Of a DNA stretch of 64,000 bases, positions 48,716-57,497 are shown piece by piece. The translations under genes were made by a program, and so were the position numbers. Under the pieces are notes generated by a model, which was not told the origin of the DNA, did not search any database, and saw nothing but the letters and a program-made list of their open reading frames with translations. The stretch spans positions 3,757,057 to 3,821,056 of the forward strand of contig NZ_KB913029.1 in the NCBI RefSeq assembly GCF_000384115.1, given 5' to 3'. Position 1 is the stretch's first letter. Every line of letters begins with the position of its first letter. Source of the stretch: Sporichthya polymorpha DSM 43042 (GTDB lineage: Bacteria; Actinomycetota; Actinomycetes; Sporichthyales; Sporichthyaceae).

Positions 48716-50167
48716 ATGCGGTCCGTCCTCCACCTCCTCCGCCGGACGACGTTCGGGATCACCCCCGAACTGCTCGTCGACGTCGAGGACGCGGGCGGCG
48801 CGACGGCCTGGCTGGAGCAGCAGCTCGATCCCGGCTCGATCGACGACGGCACCTGTGCCGCGGCCCTGGCCGCCTGGCCGTTCGCGACCACCGACCCGCA
48901 GGTCAACCACGCCACGATGGGCGCGGGCAACGCGACGTCCATGGAGGACCTGGTCCGCGCGACCCTCGCCCGCCAGATCTGGTCACGGCGTCAGTTGTTC
49001 GAGGTGATGGTCGACTTCTGGTCGAACCACCTGAACATCACCTGCCCGAGCGGGACGGTCTGGGCCACCAAGGCCTGGGACGACGTCCACGTCGTCCGCG
49101 CTCATGCGCTCGGCCGGTTCGAGGACATGCTGCAGGCGTCGGTCACGTCGCCGGCGATGCTGCTCTACCTGAACAACGCGCAGTCGCGCGGCGACGCGGT
49201 GAACGAGAACTACGCCCGCGAACTGCTGGAGCTGCACACCGTCGGCCTCGACGCGGGATACTCCCGCCGCGACATCGTGAACGCCGCCCGCGCCCTGAGC
49301 GGCCTGTCGGTGTGGGAGCGCAGCGACAAGGCCGCGGCGATCTCGCTCGGCACCTTCCGCTACCGGGCGGACTGGCACTACGTCGGTCCGGTCTCGGTCC
49401 TGGGCTGGTCGCACCCCAACGGCGACGCCGCCGGGGGAGTCGAGGTCGCGCGGTCCCTGATCACGTACCTCGCCCGCCACCCGGCGACCGCCGAGCGGAT
49501 CGCCCGCAAGCTCGCGGTCCGCTTCGTCCGCGACAAGCCGCCCGCGGCGCTGGTGCGCCGCCTGGCCCGGGTGTACCTCGACTCCGACACCGAGATCGTG
49601 CCGGTGCTGCGCGCGTTGTTCACCTCGGACGAGTTCGCCGGCTCGGTCGGGGCGAAGGTGCGCCGGCCCGCGGAGATCGTGATCGCCGGCTGGCGCGCGC
49701 TCGGGGCGCAGCCGATCCCGGGCTGGCTCAATCGCAACAATGCCGTCGCGCAGCTGCGTTGGACGCTGTCGGAGATGGGCAACGCCCCGCTGGGGTGGCC
49801 GGCACCCGACGGCTACCCGGACGTCGCCGCCGCCTGGAAGGGCGCGGGTCTGACGCTGACCGCGTGGAACGCGCATCTCACCGCCGCCTCGCACCGCCTG
49901 AACAACGGCGTGCTGTGGCCGGACCTCGTCACGCACTTGCTCGACGGCGCCGTCCCGACGAGCTGGGGTGGCCTCGTCGACACTCTGACGGCCCGTCTGC
50001 TACCCGGTCAGCGGGTGACTCCCGCGCACCGGGCGGCGTTCCTGGCCTTCCTCGCGGACGCCGCCGACGCCGCGGACCCCGCCGCGCTGCGCCCGCAGGA
50101 CCTGAAGGCACTGCTGCCGGTCCTGGTCGCGCTCGTGCTCGACAGCCCGTACTGGAGCGTGCGATGA
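48716..50167 (+). CDS. DUF1800 family protein
   Basis: The 483-aa product follows the DUF1800 pattern: VLHLLRRTTFGITPELL near residues 4-20, FWSNHLNIT near 100, NENYARELLELHTVGLDAGYSRRDIVNAARALSG near 164-197, YHVG-type end with FVRDKPPAALVRRLA near 271 and RRPAEIVIAGWRALGAQP near 317-334. Function is unknown; the family is nearly always paired with DUF1501, as here, and often found in large numbers in soil bacteria. It has no visible signal peptide, unlike its partner. Its stop overlaps the DUF1501 start. Confidence 0.88.
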   Translation: MRSVLHLLRRTTFGITPELLVDVEDAGGATAWLEQQLDPGSIDDGTCAAALAAWPFATTDPQVNHATMGAGNATSMEDLVRATLARQIWSRRQLFEVMVDFWSNHLNITCPSGTVWATKAWDDVHVVRAHALGRFEDMLQASVTSPAMLLYLNNAQSRGDAVNENYARELLELHTVGLDAGYSRRDIVNAARALSGLSVWERSDKAAAISLGTFRYRADWHYVGPVSVLGWSHPNGDAAGGVEVARSLITYLARHPATAERIARKLAVRFVRDKPPAALVRRLARVYLDSDTEIVPVLRALFTSDEFAGSVGAKVRRPAEIVIAGWRALGAQPIPGWLNRNNAVAQLRWTLSEMGNAPLGWPAPDGYPDVAAAWKGAGLTLTAWNAHLTAASHRLNNGVLWPDLVTHLLDGAVPTSWGGLVDTLTARLLPGQRVTPAHRAAFLAFLADAADAADPAALRPQDLKALLPVLVALVLDSPYWSVR

Positions 50168-51441
50168 CGGACGAGTGCCCGGAGTGCACCGGCGCCCGGC
50201 CGGTGAGCCGACGTCGCTTCCTGCAGGCGATCGGGGTGACCGGCGCGGCGGTGGCGGCACCGTCGATGTTCTCGGCCCAGGCGGCCTTCGCCGCCGGACC
50301 GCACCGCGGGCCGGTGCTGGTCGTGATCTCCCTGCGCGGCGGGATGGACGGGCTCTCGCTCGTCCCGCCGGTCGGCGACCCGGACTACGCCAAGCTGCGG
50401 CCGTCCATCGCCGTCCCGCAGCGGACCGCGATCCCGACCGGTGACCCGCGCTTCGGCCTGCACCCGGCGCTCGCGCCGCTCCGTCCGCTCTGGGACTCCG
50501 GCCGGCTCTCGTTCGTCCACGCCGTCGCGTCCGCGGACACCTCGCGCAGCCACTTCAACGCCACCGCCGAACTCGAGCGGTCGGCGCCCTGGACGAACGT
50601 GCACTCGGGCTGGCTGGACCGCGTGCTGCGCGTCAACGGCCGCACCTCGTCGTTCGAGGGGGTTGCCCTCGGGACCGGCGGCCGTCCCGGCCACCTCGTC
50701 GGGGAGAGCGACGTCCTGACGATGCGTTCGCTGTCGAGCTTCACGCTCGCCGGTCCGGAGGCCCTCCGCCCGGGGATGATCCGGGCGCTGCGCGCCCTGC
50801 ACAGCGACCCGAAGGCACCGCAGACCGCCGGCGCGGTCGCGACGCTGAAGGCGCTCGACACCGTCGGAACCATCAACGCCCAGCGGGCCGAGGCGGGCGC
50901 CCCCGCGACCGCCTACCCGGCGAACAGCGCCCTGGGTGCGGCGCTCGCCGACGCCGCCGCGCTGATCCGGGCGGACGTCGGACTGGCCGCGCTGGCGGTC
51001 GAGATCGGCGGTTGGGACATGCACATCGCGCTCGGCAACGCCGGCGAGGGCCAGTTCGCGGCCCTGGCCGGGCAGGTCGCCGCCGCGATCGCCGCGTTCG
51101 GCGCCGACCTGGGCAAGGACTTCGACCGCGTCAACGTCGTGACGATGAGCGAGTTCGGTCGCCGCGCCGGCCAGAACGGCAGCGGCGGCGTCGACCACGG
51201 CCACGGCAACGCGATGCTCCTTGCCGGCGGCGGACTCGTCGGCCGCAAGGTCCACGGCCGGTGGCCGGGGCTCGGCCAGGACGACCTCGACCAGGGCGAC
51301 CTCGCCGCGACGACCGACTACCGCGACGTGCTCGCCGAGTTCCTCGTCCGGCGCGCCGGCCTCGGCCGCGACGCGGTGTCGGTGGTCTTTCCCAACTACC
51401 GGCCCCGCCCGGTCGGCGCCTTCCGCCGCCCGACCGGCTGA
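50164..51441 (+). CDS. DUF1501 family protein with Tat signal
   Basis: The 425-aa product has a twin-arginine signal (SRRRFLQAIGVTGAAVAAPS, residues 15-34, then an A-F-A-A cleavage region) and the alkaline-phosphatase-like DUF1501 core with VVISLRGGMDGLSLVPP near 54-70, SHFNATAELERSAP near 130-143, VEIGGWDMH near 279, NVVTMSEFGRRAGQNG near 322 and DHGHGNAMLLAGG near 342-354, whose Asp/His residues resemble metal ligands. The natural substrate is unknown. It overlaps DUF1800 by four bases. Export as a folded metalloprotein is inferred from the Tat motif. Confidence 0.88.
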   Translation: MTDECPECTGARPVSRRRFLQAIGVTGAAVAAPSMFSAQAAFAAGPHRGPVLVVISLRGGMDGLSLVPPVGDPDYAKLRPSIAVPQRTAIPTGDPRFGLHPALAPLRPLWDSGRLSFVHAVASADTSRSHFNATAELERSAPWTNVHSGWLDRVLRVNGRTSSFEGVALGTGGRPGHLVGESDVLTMRSLSSFTLAGPEALRPGMIRALRALHSDPKAPQTAGAVATLKALDTVGTINAQRAEAGAPATAYPANSALGAALADAAALIRADVGLAALAVEIGGWDMHIALGNAGEGQFAALAGQVAAAIAAFGADLGKDFDRVNVVTMSEFGRRAGQNGSGGVDHGHGNAMLLAGGGLVGRKVHGRWPGLGQDDLDQGDLAATTDYRDVLAEFLVRRAGLGRDAVSVVFPNYRPRPVGAFRRPTG

Positions 51442-51455
51442 ACCGACCGTTCGGT

Positions 51456-51481
51456 CGTCAAGAAAGGGTGTCACCCTTTCT
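51456..51481. terminator. Left half of a terminator hairpin disrupted by the IS
   Basis: GTCAAGAAAGGGTGTCACCCTTTCT is followed by the IS. Joined to TTGAC beyond the right target repeat (52916-52920) it would form GTCAAGAAAGGGTG-T-CACCCTTTCTTGAC, a perfect 29-bp palindrome between the convergent DUF1501 and acyl-CoA synthetase genes. A shorter hairpin (AGAAAGGGTG-T-CACCCTTTCT) still forms at the left end. Confidence 0.75.
51474..51481. repeat. Left target site duplication CCCTTTCT
   Basis: The 8-bp repeat CCCTTTCT flanks the insertion sequence here and at 52910-52917. Eight bases is the usual duplication length for ISL3-family elements. Confidence 0.9.
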
Positions 51482-51510
51482 GGCTCCACTGACGCTTCCG
51501 TGGGTCGTTG
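51482..51510 (+). repeat. Left terminal inverted repeat of the ISL3 element
   Basis: It starts GGCTCCACTGACGC and runs into CCGTGGGTCGTTG; it pairs with the right repeat at 52881-52909. Confidence 0.85.
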
Positions 51511-51593
51511 ATCGCCCTGAAACGGCCACACGCCGTTCCCAGCCTTAGGTTTCTGGCTTGTCGAAGGTCAGAAACTGCAGAGCGGAGAACGGC

Positions 51594-52886
51594 GTGCGGA
51601 ACGCCAGCGTATGGCGCACCTTGCTGAGCGTCGAGAACACGGTGATCGAGGACGTCGAGTTCGACGAAGATGCCGAGGTTGTGGTGGCTCATGTCCGGCC
51701 GCGACGGGCTGGGCGTGGACGGTGCGGGCGCTGCGGGGACAGGGCTCCCTGGTTCGATCGCGGCGAAGGGCGACGCAGGTGGCGAGCGCTCGACATGGGG
51801 ACGGTGCCGGTCTTCATCGAAGCTGACGCGCCCCGGGTGAACTGTGCCGTCCACGGACCGACGGTGCGGCAGGTCCCGTGGGCGCGCCACAGCGCCGGGC
51901 ACACGTACGTGTTCGACCAGCAAGTCGCCTGGCTGGCCACCCAGTGCTCCAAGACCGCGATCACCGAGTTGATGCGGATCGCTTGGCGCACCGTGGGCGC
52001 GATCATCGCCCGGGTCTGGGCCGACACAGCTGCTGGCGTGGACGCGTTCGCCGGGCTGCGGCGGATCGGGATCGATGAGATCTCCTACAAGCGGCACCAC
52101 AAGTACCTGACCGTCGTGGTCGATCACGACTCGGGCCGTTTGGTGTGGGCCAGTCCCGGACGAGAACGCGCGACCGTCCACGCCTTCTTCGACGCACTCG
52201 AGGCATCCGGCGAAGGCAGATGCGCCCAGATCACCCACGTCAGCGCCGATGGCGCCGAGTGGATTGCCGAGGTAGTCAGCACACGATGCCCCAACGCGGT
52301 GCGCTGCGCTGACCCCTTCCACGTGGTCGGCTGGGCCACCGATGCCCTCGACGCGGTACGCCGCGAGGCGTGGAACGAGGCTCGTCGGGCCGGCAACACC
52401 AGGAACCACGGCTGGGCCGAAGGGCGCCGTGTCACCGTCGCGACCGGCCCCGCCCGTGCGCTCAAGCACGCGCGGTTCGCGCTGTGGAAGAACCCGGAGA
52501 ACCTCACCGACCGCCAGCGGGTCAAGCTCGAATGGATCGCCAAGACCGATCCGCGGCTCTACCGGGCCTACCTGCTCAAGGAGGGCCTGCGGACCGTGTT
52601 CAAGCTGCCGGCCGACCAGGCCGCCGAAGCGCTCGACCGGTGGGTCTCCTGGGCACGCAGGTCCCGCATCGAATCGTTCGTCCGGCTCCAGAGCCGGATC
52701 GTGCGCTACCGAGCCGAGATCCTCGCCTCGATCGAGCACGGACTGTCCAACGGCCTCATCGAGTCGGTCAACACCAAGATCCGACTCATCACCCGCATGG
52801 CCTTCGGGTTCGCCGGCCCCGACGCTCTCATCGCACTCGCGATGCTCAACCTCGGCGGCCACCGCCCCGCTCTGCCTGGCCGATGA
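51594..52886 (+). CDS. ISL3-family transposase
   Basis: The 430-aa DDE transposase starts VRNASVWRTLLSVENTVIED, has an N-terminal zinc-like finger (CGRCGDRAPWFDRGEGRRRWR near 46-66, with further Cys/His in VNCAVHGPTV near 83), a helix-turn-helix near 110-140, and the catalytic region with GIDEISYKRHHKYLTVVVD near 159-177, DGAEWIAEVV near 214 and the glutamate of NGLIESVNTKIR near 391-402. The GTG at 51594 has CGGAGAA before it; an earlier TTG at 51558 is less likely. It fills nearly the whole element and has no frameshift. Confidence 0.92.
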   Translation: MRNASVWRTLLSVENTVIEDVEFDEDAEVVVAHVRPRRAGRGRCGRCGDRAPWFDRGEGRRRWRALDMGTVPVFIEADAPRVNCAVHGPTVRQVPWARHSAGHTYVFDQQVAWLATQCSKTAITELMRIAWRTVGAIIARVWADTAAGVDAFAGLRRIGIDEISYKRHHKYLTVVVDHDSGRLVWASPGRERATVHAFFDALEASGEGRCAQITHVSADGAEWIAEVVSTRCPNAVRCADPFHVVGWATDALDAVRREAWNEARRAGNTRNHGWAEGRRVTVATGPARALKHARFALWKNPENLTDRQRVKLEWIAKTDPRLYRAYLLKEGLRTVFKLPADQAAEALDRWVSWARRSRIESFVRLQSRIVRYRAEILASIEHGLSNGLIESVNTKIRLITRMAFGFAGPDALIALAMLNLGGHRPALPGR

Positions 52887-52909
52887 CCCACGGATCAGTC
52901 AGGAGAGCC
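52881..52909 (-). repeat. Right terminal inverted repeat of the ISL3 element
   Basis: On the reverse strand it reads GGCTCTCCTGACTG followed by ATCCGTGGGTCATCG, matching the left end at about 22 of 29 bases. It overlaps the last bases of the transposase gene. Confidence 0.85.
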
Positions 52910-52917
52910 CCCTTTCT
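52910..52917. repeat. Right target site duplication CCCTTTCT
   Basis: Identical to the left copy at 51474-51481; it lies five bases before the stop codon of the acyl-CoA synthetase gene on the reverse strand. Confidence 0.9.
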
Positions 52918-52922
52918 TGACA

Positions 52923-54632
52923 TCAGTCCTCGGCGTAGAGGGCCTCGATCGCGTCGGCGTACTTCTCCGCGATCGGCTTGCGGCGGAGCTTCATGGTCGG
53001 CGTGAGCTCGTCGCCGCCGGGGAGCCAGTCGACGTCGAGCAGGTGCCACTTCTTGATCTGCTCGACGCGGGAGAGCTTCTCGTTCGCGGACGCGACGGCG
53101 GCCCCGACGATCTGCTGCACCTGGGGGTCGGCGGCGAGGGTCCGGGCCGAGGAGTCGGGCAGGCCGGCCTGCTTCGCGTAGGCCGCGGCGGCGTCGGGGT
53201 CGATGACGAGCAGCGCGACGTTGTAGCGCCGCCCGTCGCCGATGCAGACCGCCTGCCCGATCAGGGCGTGGGAGGCCTTGAGCCGCTGCTCGATGTTGGC
53301 CGGCGACATGTTCTTGCCGGCCGCGTTGATGATCAGTTCCTTCTTGCGGTCGACGATGCGGAGAAACCCGTCCTCGACGACGCCGACGTCGCCGGTGTGC
53401 AGCCACCCCTCGTCGTCGATCGCCTCGGCGGTGCGCTCGGGGTCGTTGCGGTACCCCTTCATCAGCAGCGGACCGCGGACCAGGATCTCGCCGTCGTCGG
53501 CGAGCGCCATCTCGGAGCCCGGGATCGGTTGACCCACCGTGCCGGGACGGATGTCGTCGGCCGGCACGCACGTCATGCAGCACGAGGTCTCGGACATGCC
53601 GTAGACCTCCTGGACCGGCAGCCCGAGGTCACCGAAGTACTTGAGCGTCTCGACCGCGATCGGGGCGGCGCCGACGATCGACCACACGACCCGGTCGAGA
53701 CCGATCTTCGCCCGCGCCCCGGCGCGGACCTCCGCGGGCAGCGCGGCCGGGTCCGTCAGACCGCCGGCCTGCAGCGCGGCCATGATCTTCTCGTAGACGC
53801 GCGGTACGCCGCCCCAGAACGTCGGGCGGGCGCTGACCAGTGCCGGGATCAGCTGGGTCTGGTCCGCGACCGTCGTGACGGTGGCCCCGAACGTCGCGGA
53901 GCAGTGGTAGTGGTGGCTCCACCGGTCGGCGATGTGCGCCGACGGCAGGTAGGACACGATCGACCCGCCGACCGGGGTCGGGGTCATCGCCGACATGCCG
54001 CGGATCTGGGCCATCATGCTGGCGTGCGTGAGCTGGGCGCCCTTGGGCGGGCCGGTGGTGCCGGAGGTGTAGATCAGCGTCAGGACGTCGTCCGGCTGGA
54101 CCGCGCGCCAGGCGGCGTCGAAGTCGAAGTCGTCCGAGCCACGGGCGATGAGCTCGTCGAGGGTGGAGGTGCTCGCGTCGCCGCCGTCGATGCAGACGAC
54201 GTGCGCGACCGCGGTGCCCGCCTTGCGGACGGTCTCCAGGAAGGCCTGTTCGCACACCACGACGCGGTTGCCGGCGTTGGAGAACAGGTACTCGACCTGC
54301 TCCGGCGACGAGGTGTTGTAGATCGAGAAGGGCACGGCACCCAGGTGCAGCGCGGCCATGTCGACCAGGTTCATCTCGGGCCGGTTGCGCATCATCAGCG
54401 CGACGGTGTCACCGTGGCCGACCCCGAGAGCGGCGAGGCCGGCGGCGATCTTCCGCACCTGTTCGGCGTACTGGGCGAACGTCAGGCTGATCGAGTCGTC
54501 GGGAGTGCGGAGGGCCACGCGGTCGGTGTGTTCGGCCGCGGTCAGCTGAAACGCCTCGCAGATCGTCGCGGCGCGCAACGCGGGCACGCCCTCCTGAATG
54601 GGACGGTTGCTGCTGGGGATGAGCTGAACCAT
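52923..54632 (-). CDS. fadD: Long-chain fatty acid-CoA ligase (AMP-binding)
   Basis: The 569-aa product is an adenylate-forming acyl-CoA synthetase of the FadD/ACSL type. It has the AMP motif LIYTSGTTGPPKGAQLTHA near residue 178, the family motif VYGMSETSCC near 316-325, DEGWLHTGDVGVVEDGFL near 384-401 and DRKKELIINAAGKNMSP near 405-421, then the C-terminal LTPTMKLRRKPI. The fatty acid chain length is not fixed by these motifs. The ATG at 54632 follows GGAGAACGGC; a second ATG at 54644 lies 12 bases upstream. The ISL3 element sits just after its stop, so its terminator is altered. Confidence 0.88.
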   Translation of the reverse strand: MVQLIPSSNRPIQEGVPALRAATICEAFQLTAAEHTDRVALRTPDDSISLTFAQYAEQVRKIAAGLAALGVGHGDTVALMMRNRPEMNLVDMAALHLGAVPFSIYNTSSPEQVEYLFSNAGNRVVVCEQAFLETVRKAGTAVAHVVCIDGGDASTSTLDELIARGSDDFDFDAAWRAVQPDDVLTLIYTSGTTGPPKGAQLTHASMMAQIRGMSAMTPTPVGGSIVSYLPSAHIADRWSHHYHCSATFGATVTTVADQTQLIPALVSARPTFWGGVPRVYEKIMAALQAGGLTDPAALPAEVRAGARAKIGLDRVVWSIVGAAPIAVETLKYFGDLGLPVQEVYGMSETSCCMTCVPADDIRPGTVGQPIPGSEMALADDGEILVRGPLLMKGYRNDPERTAEAIDDEGWLHTGDVGVVEDGFLRIVDRKKELIINAAGKNMSPANIEQRLKASHALIGQAVCIGDGRRYNVALLVIDPDAAAAYAKQAGLPDSSARTLAADPQVQQIVGAAVASANEKLSRVEQIKKWHLLDVDWLPGGDELTPTMKLRRKPIAEKYADAIEALYAED

Positions 54633-54763
54633 GCCGTTCTCCATCGTCAGGGGCTCGCATGCCGGGACTCGGGGCAGCCAATCAGGTCGCACCCGGTTTG
54701 TCAGGCCCTCCAACGGTTGGGACGGGGCTGGCCGTTCCCGCACGTGGAAGACAGGATGAGCCC

Positions 54764-56644
54764 ATGGGTGCCTACTCCGACGCGTTCCGCCGCAGTATCG
54801 AAGACCCGACCGGCTTCTGGGCCGAGGCCGCGCAGGCCGTGGACTGGACCCGGGCACCGACGACGGTGCTCGACGACAGTCGGGCCCCGTTCGTGCGCTG
54901 GTTCCCTGACGGAGAGCTGAACACCTGTCACAACGCGTTGGACCGGCACGTGGACGGCGGCCGCGCCGACCAGACCGCGCTGATCTACGACAGCCCCATG
55001 ACCGGCCGTCAGGCGCGCTTCACCTACGCCGAGCTCCGCGACCAGGTCGCCCGCTTCGGCGGCGTGCTCCGCAGGCTCGGCGTCGAGAAGGGCGACCGGG
55101 TCGTGATCTACATGCCGATGGTCCCCGAGGCCGTGGTCGCGATGCTGGCCTGCGCGCGGATCGGGGCGGTCCACTCGGTGGTTTTCGGCGGCTTCGCGCC
55201 CCGCGAGCTCGCGGCCCGGATCGACGACGCCCAGCCCAAGGTCATCGTCGCCGCCTCGTGCGGTCTCGAGCCGACGCGGGTCGTCGAGTACAAGCCGATG
55301 ATCGCCGCGGCCATCGAGATCGCCGCGCACAAGCCCGAGACGTGCGTGGTGCTCCAGCGTGAGCAGGCGCGGGCCGAGCTGGGTCCGGACGACGTCGACT
55401 GGACCGAGGCCATGGCGGCCGCCGAGCCGGTCGAGTGCGTCCCCGTCGGGGCGAACGACCCGCTCTACATCCTCTACACGTCGGGCACGACCGGGAAGCC
55501 GAAGGGCATCGTCCGCGACAACGGGGGTCACGCCGTCGCGCTGCTGTGGTCGATCCGTAACGTCTTCGGTCTCGAGCCGGGCGAGGTGTGGTGGACCGCG
55601 TCCGACGTCGGCTGGGTCGTCGGCCACTCCTACATCGTCTACGCCCCGCTGCTGCTCGGCGCGACGACGATCCTCTACGAGGGCAAGCCGGTCGGAACCC
55701 CCGACGCGGGCGCGTTCTGGCGGGTCATCGCCGAGCACGGCGCGGTCACGCTCTTCACCGCCCCGACGGTGTTCCGCGCGATCAAGAAGGAGGACCCGGA
55801 CGCGAAGCTGCTGGCGCAGTACGACATCTCCAAACTGCGCGCGCTGTTCCTCGCGGGGGAGCGGCTCGACCCCGACACCTACCACTGGGCGACCGAGAAG
55901 TCCGGGGTGCCGGTCATCGACCACTGGTGGCAGACCGAGACGGGCTGGCCGATCTGCGCGAACCTCCGCGGCCTGGAGCCGATGCCGATCAAGCCGGGCT
56001 CGCCGTCGGTGCCCGTGCCGGGGTGGGACGTCCAGGTCCTCGACCCCGAGGGCAACCGGGTCGGCCCGAACACCGAGGGCGCGATCTGCATCAAGCTCCC
56101 GCTCCCGCCCGGGGCCCTGCCGACGCTGTGGAACGACGACGACCGCTTCGTCGCGAGCTACCTGTCGGCGTTCGACGGCTACTACCTCTCCGGCGACGGC
56201 GGGTACGTCGACGAGGACGGTTACGTCTACGTGCTCGGGCGGACCGACGACGTCATCAACGTCGCCGGCCACCGACTCTCGACCGGCTCGATGGAGGCCG
56301 TGCTCGCCGCGCACCCGGCCGTCGCCGAGTGCGCGGTGATCGGCGTCCACGACTCGCTCAAGGGCCAGGTCCCGCGCGGGTTCGTCGTGCTCAAGGCCGG
56401 CATGGACGTCGACCCCGAGGCGCTCTCCGCCGAACTGGTCGCCGCGGTGCGCAACGAGATCGGCGCGGTCGCGGCGTTCAAGCGGGCGGACGTCGTCCCG
56501 GCGCTGCCGAAGACCCGCTCGGGCAAGATCCTGCGCCGCACCATGCGCGGGATCGCCGACGGTCGCGACGAGCCCGTGCCCTCGACGATCGAGGACGCGA
56601 GCGTGCTCGACAAGCTGCGCCCGATCCTGACGAAGGAGTCCTGA
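54764..56644 (+). CDS. Short-chain acyl-CoA synthetase (PrpE/AcsA-like)
   Basis: The 626-aa product belongs to the acetyl/propionyl-CoA synthetase group: an N-terminal ACAS domain (YSDAFRRSIEDPTGFWAEAA), LYILYTSGTTGKPKGIVRDNGG near 236-257, VIDHWWQTETGWPICAN near 384-400 and the C-terminal KTRSGKILRRTMRGIA near 585-600, whose lysine is the reversible acetylation site in this family. The residue pattern DNGGH after the AMP motif resembles propionyl-CoA synthetase PrpE more than Acs. The ATG at 54764 is chosen by homology. It is divergent from fadD and converges on the CACHE gene after 29 bases. Confidence 0.85.
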   Translation: MGAYSDAFRRSIEDPTGFWAEAAQAVDWTRAPTTVLDDSRAPFVRWFPDGELNTCHNALDRHVDGGRADQTALIYDSPMTGRQARFTYAELRDQVARFGGVLRRLGVEKGDRVVIYMPMVPEAVVAMLACARIGAVHSVVFGGFAPRELAARIDDAQPKVIVAASCGLEPTRVVEYKPMIAAAIEIAAHKPETCVVLQREQARAELGPDDVDWTEAMAAAEPVECVPVGANDPLYILYTSGTTGKPKGIVRDNGGHAVALLWSIRNVFGLEPGEVWWTASDVGWVVGHSYIVYAPLLLGATTILYEGKPVGTPDAGAFWRVIAEHGAVTLFTAPTVFRAIKKEDPDAKLLAQYDISKLRALFLAGERLDPDTYHWATEKSGVPVIDHWWQTETGWPICANLRGLEPMPIKPGSPSVPVPGWDVQVLDPEGNRVGPNTEGAICIKLPLPPGALPTLWNDDDRFVASYLSAFDGYYLSGDGGYVDEDGYVYVLGRTDDVINVAGHRLSTGSMEAVLAAHPAVAECAVIGVHDSLKGQVPRGFVVLKAGMDVDPEALSAELVAAVRNEIGAVAAFKRADVVPALPKTRSGKILRRTMRGIADGRDEPVPSTIEDASVLDKLRPILTKES

Positions 56645-56673
56645 TCCCCTGACCGAGCGGGCCTGACGGGACG

Positions 56674-57441
56674 TCAGGCGACCAGGCGGTCCCCGACGAG
56701 CAGGACCATCGGGACGTCGCCGCAGCGCTGCAGGGTCAGCCCCTGCCGGCTGCTGGTCGCCTCGCCGCCGGCGACGAAGCCGGCGAGGTCGAGTCGGCGG
56801 ACCAGGGAGCCGGTGACGAGTCGGGCCGTGTTGGACACGATCACGCGGCCCTGGGTGTTCACCAGGGCAGCGGCGCTCGGGAGCGACCGCAGCGGCGGGA
56901 GCACGAGCGACTCGTAGCGGTTGACGAAGACGTCCGCGCCGGCGACGCCGACGAAGGTCCCGCCGACGAAGATCGGCTCGGTGAAGGTGAGCGCGTACTC
57001 GTCGCTGCACACGTAGTCGACGTACGGGCCGGTGACGTGGCGGCGGCCGGTCGCCGCGGGGACGGCGAACCAGGGGAGGGGCACGTAGTCGTAGAAGCGG
57101 TCCCGGCTCGGGTCGAGTTCGACGACCAGTCGCGACGCGGTGCCGTTGCGGCCCTGCTGCCACCACTGCAGCCAGCGCGGGGCGTCGCTCAGCGTGTTCG
57201 GGGCGGCGATGAAGCCGGCGCCGGGGATGATGCCGTCGACCTCGCCGAGCATGCCGATCGCGATGGCGTCGATGGCGGCCAGGTCCGCGACTCCGACCGG
57301 GCGGCCGTCGCGGTGCGCCTCGGCGAAGAGGTTCTCGGTGGTGCGGCGCAGGTTCGAGACCAGCTCGAAGACGGCTTCGGCGGCCGTCGCGACGTGCTGG
57401 CCCACCGACTCGGAGGTCTCGATCATCTGGTGCAGCGCCAC
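56674..57441 (-). CDS. Stand-alone CACHE/PDC-like sensor domain protein
   Basis: The 255-aa product resembles a PDC/CACHE ligand-binding fold: RFYDYVPLPWFAVPAATGRRHVTGPYVDYVCSDEYALTFTEPIF (about 114-157) followed by VGGTFVGVAGADVFVNRYESLV (158-179) and ALVNTQGRVIVSNTARL. Such domains usually sense amines, amino acids or carboxylates outside the membrane. Here there is no membrane segment, no signal peptide and no output domain, so it seems cytoplasmic. The GTG at 57441 lies after the GntR gene stop by about 56 bases on the same strand, suggesting one unit with the regulator. Role is inferred. Confidence 0.65.
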   Translation of the reverse strand: MALHQMIETSESVGQHVATAAEAVFELVSNLRRTTENLFAEAHRDGRPVGVADLAAIDAIAIGMLGEVDGIIPGAGFIAAPNTLSDAPRWLQWWQQGRNGTASRLVVELDPSRDRFYDYVPLPWFAVPAATGRRHVTGPYVDYVCSDEYALTFTEPIFVGGTFVGVAGADVFVNRYESLVLPPLRSLPSAAALVNTQGRVIVSNTARLVTGSLVRRLDLAGFVAGGEATSSRQGLTLQRCGDVPMVLLVGDRLVA

Positions 57442-57497
57442 GGCAGCCCCCGTGATTGCCCGGTTGGGGCGCCCAACGTACTACGCGCCTATTTCGA

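Larger units (their letters stand above)
51482..52909. mobile_element. Complete ISL3-family insertion sequence (1428 bp)
   Basis: The left end begins GGCTCCACTGACGCTTCC and the right end reads, on the reverse strand, GGCTCTCCTGACTGATCC; the terminal repeats share about 22 of 29 positions, including TCCGTGGGTC. Exact 8-bp target copies flank it. It carries one intact transposase gene. Intact ends, repeats and frame indicate a recent insertion that may still be active. Confidence 0.92.

Noticed and set aside
51558-51593. Longer transposase start at TTG 51558
   Set aside because: The 12 extra residues have no binding site and do not fit the conserved VRNASVW-type start; the GTG at 51594 has CGGAGAA at a good distance.
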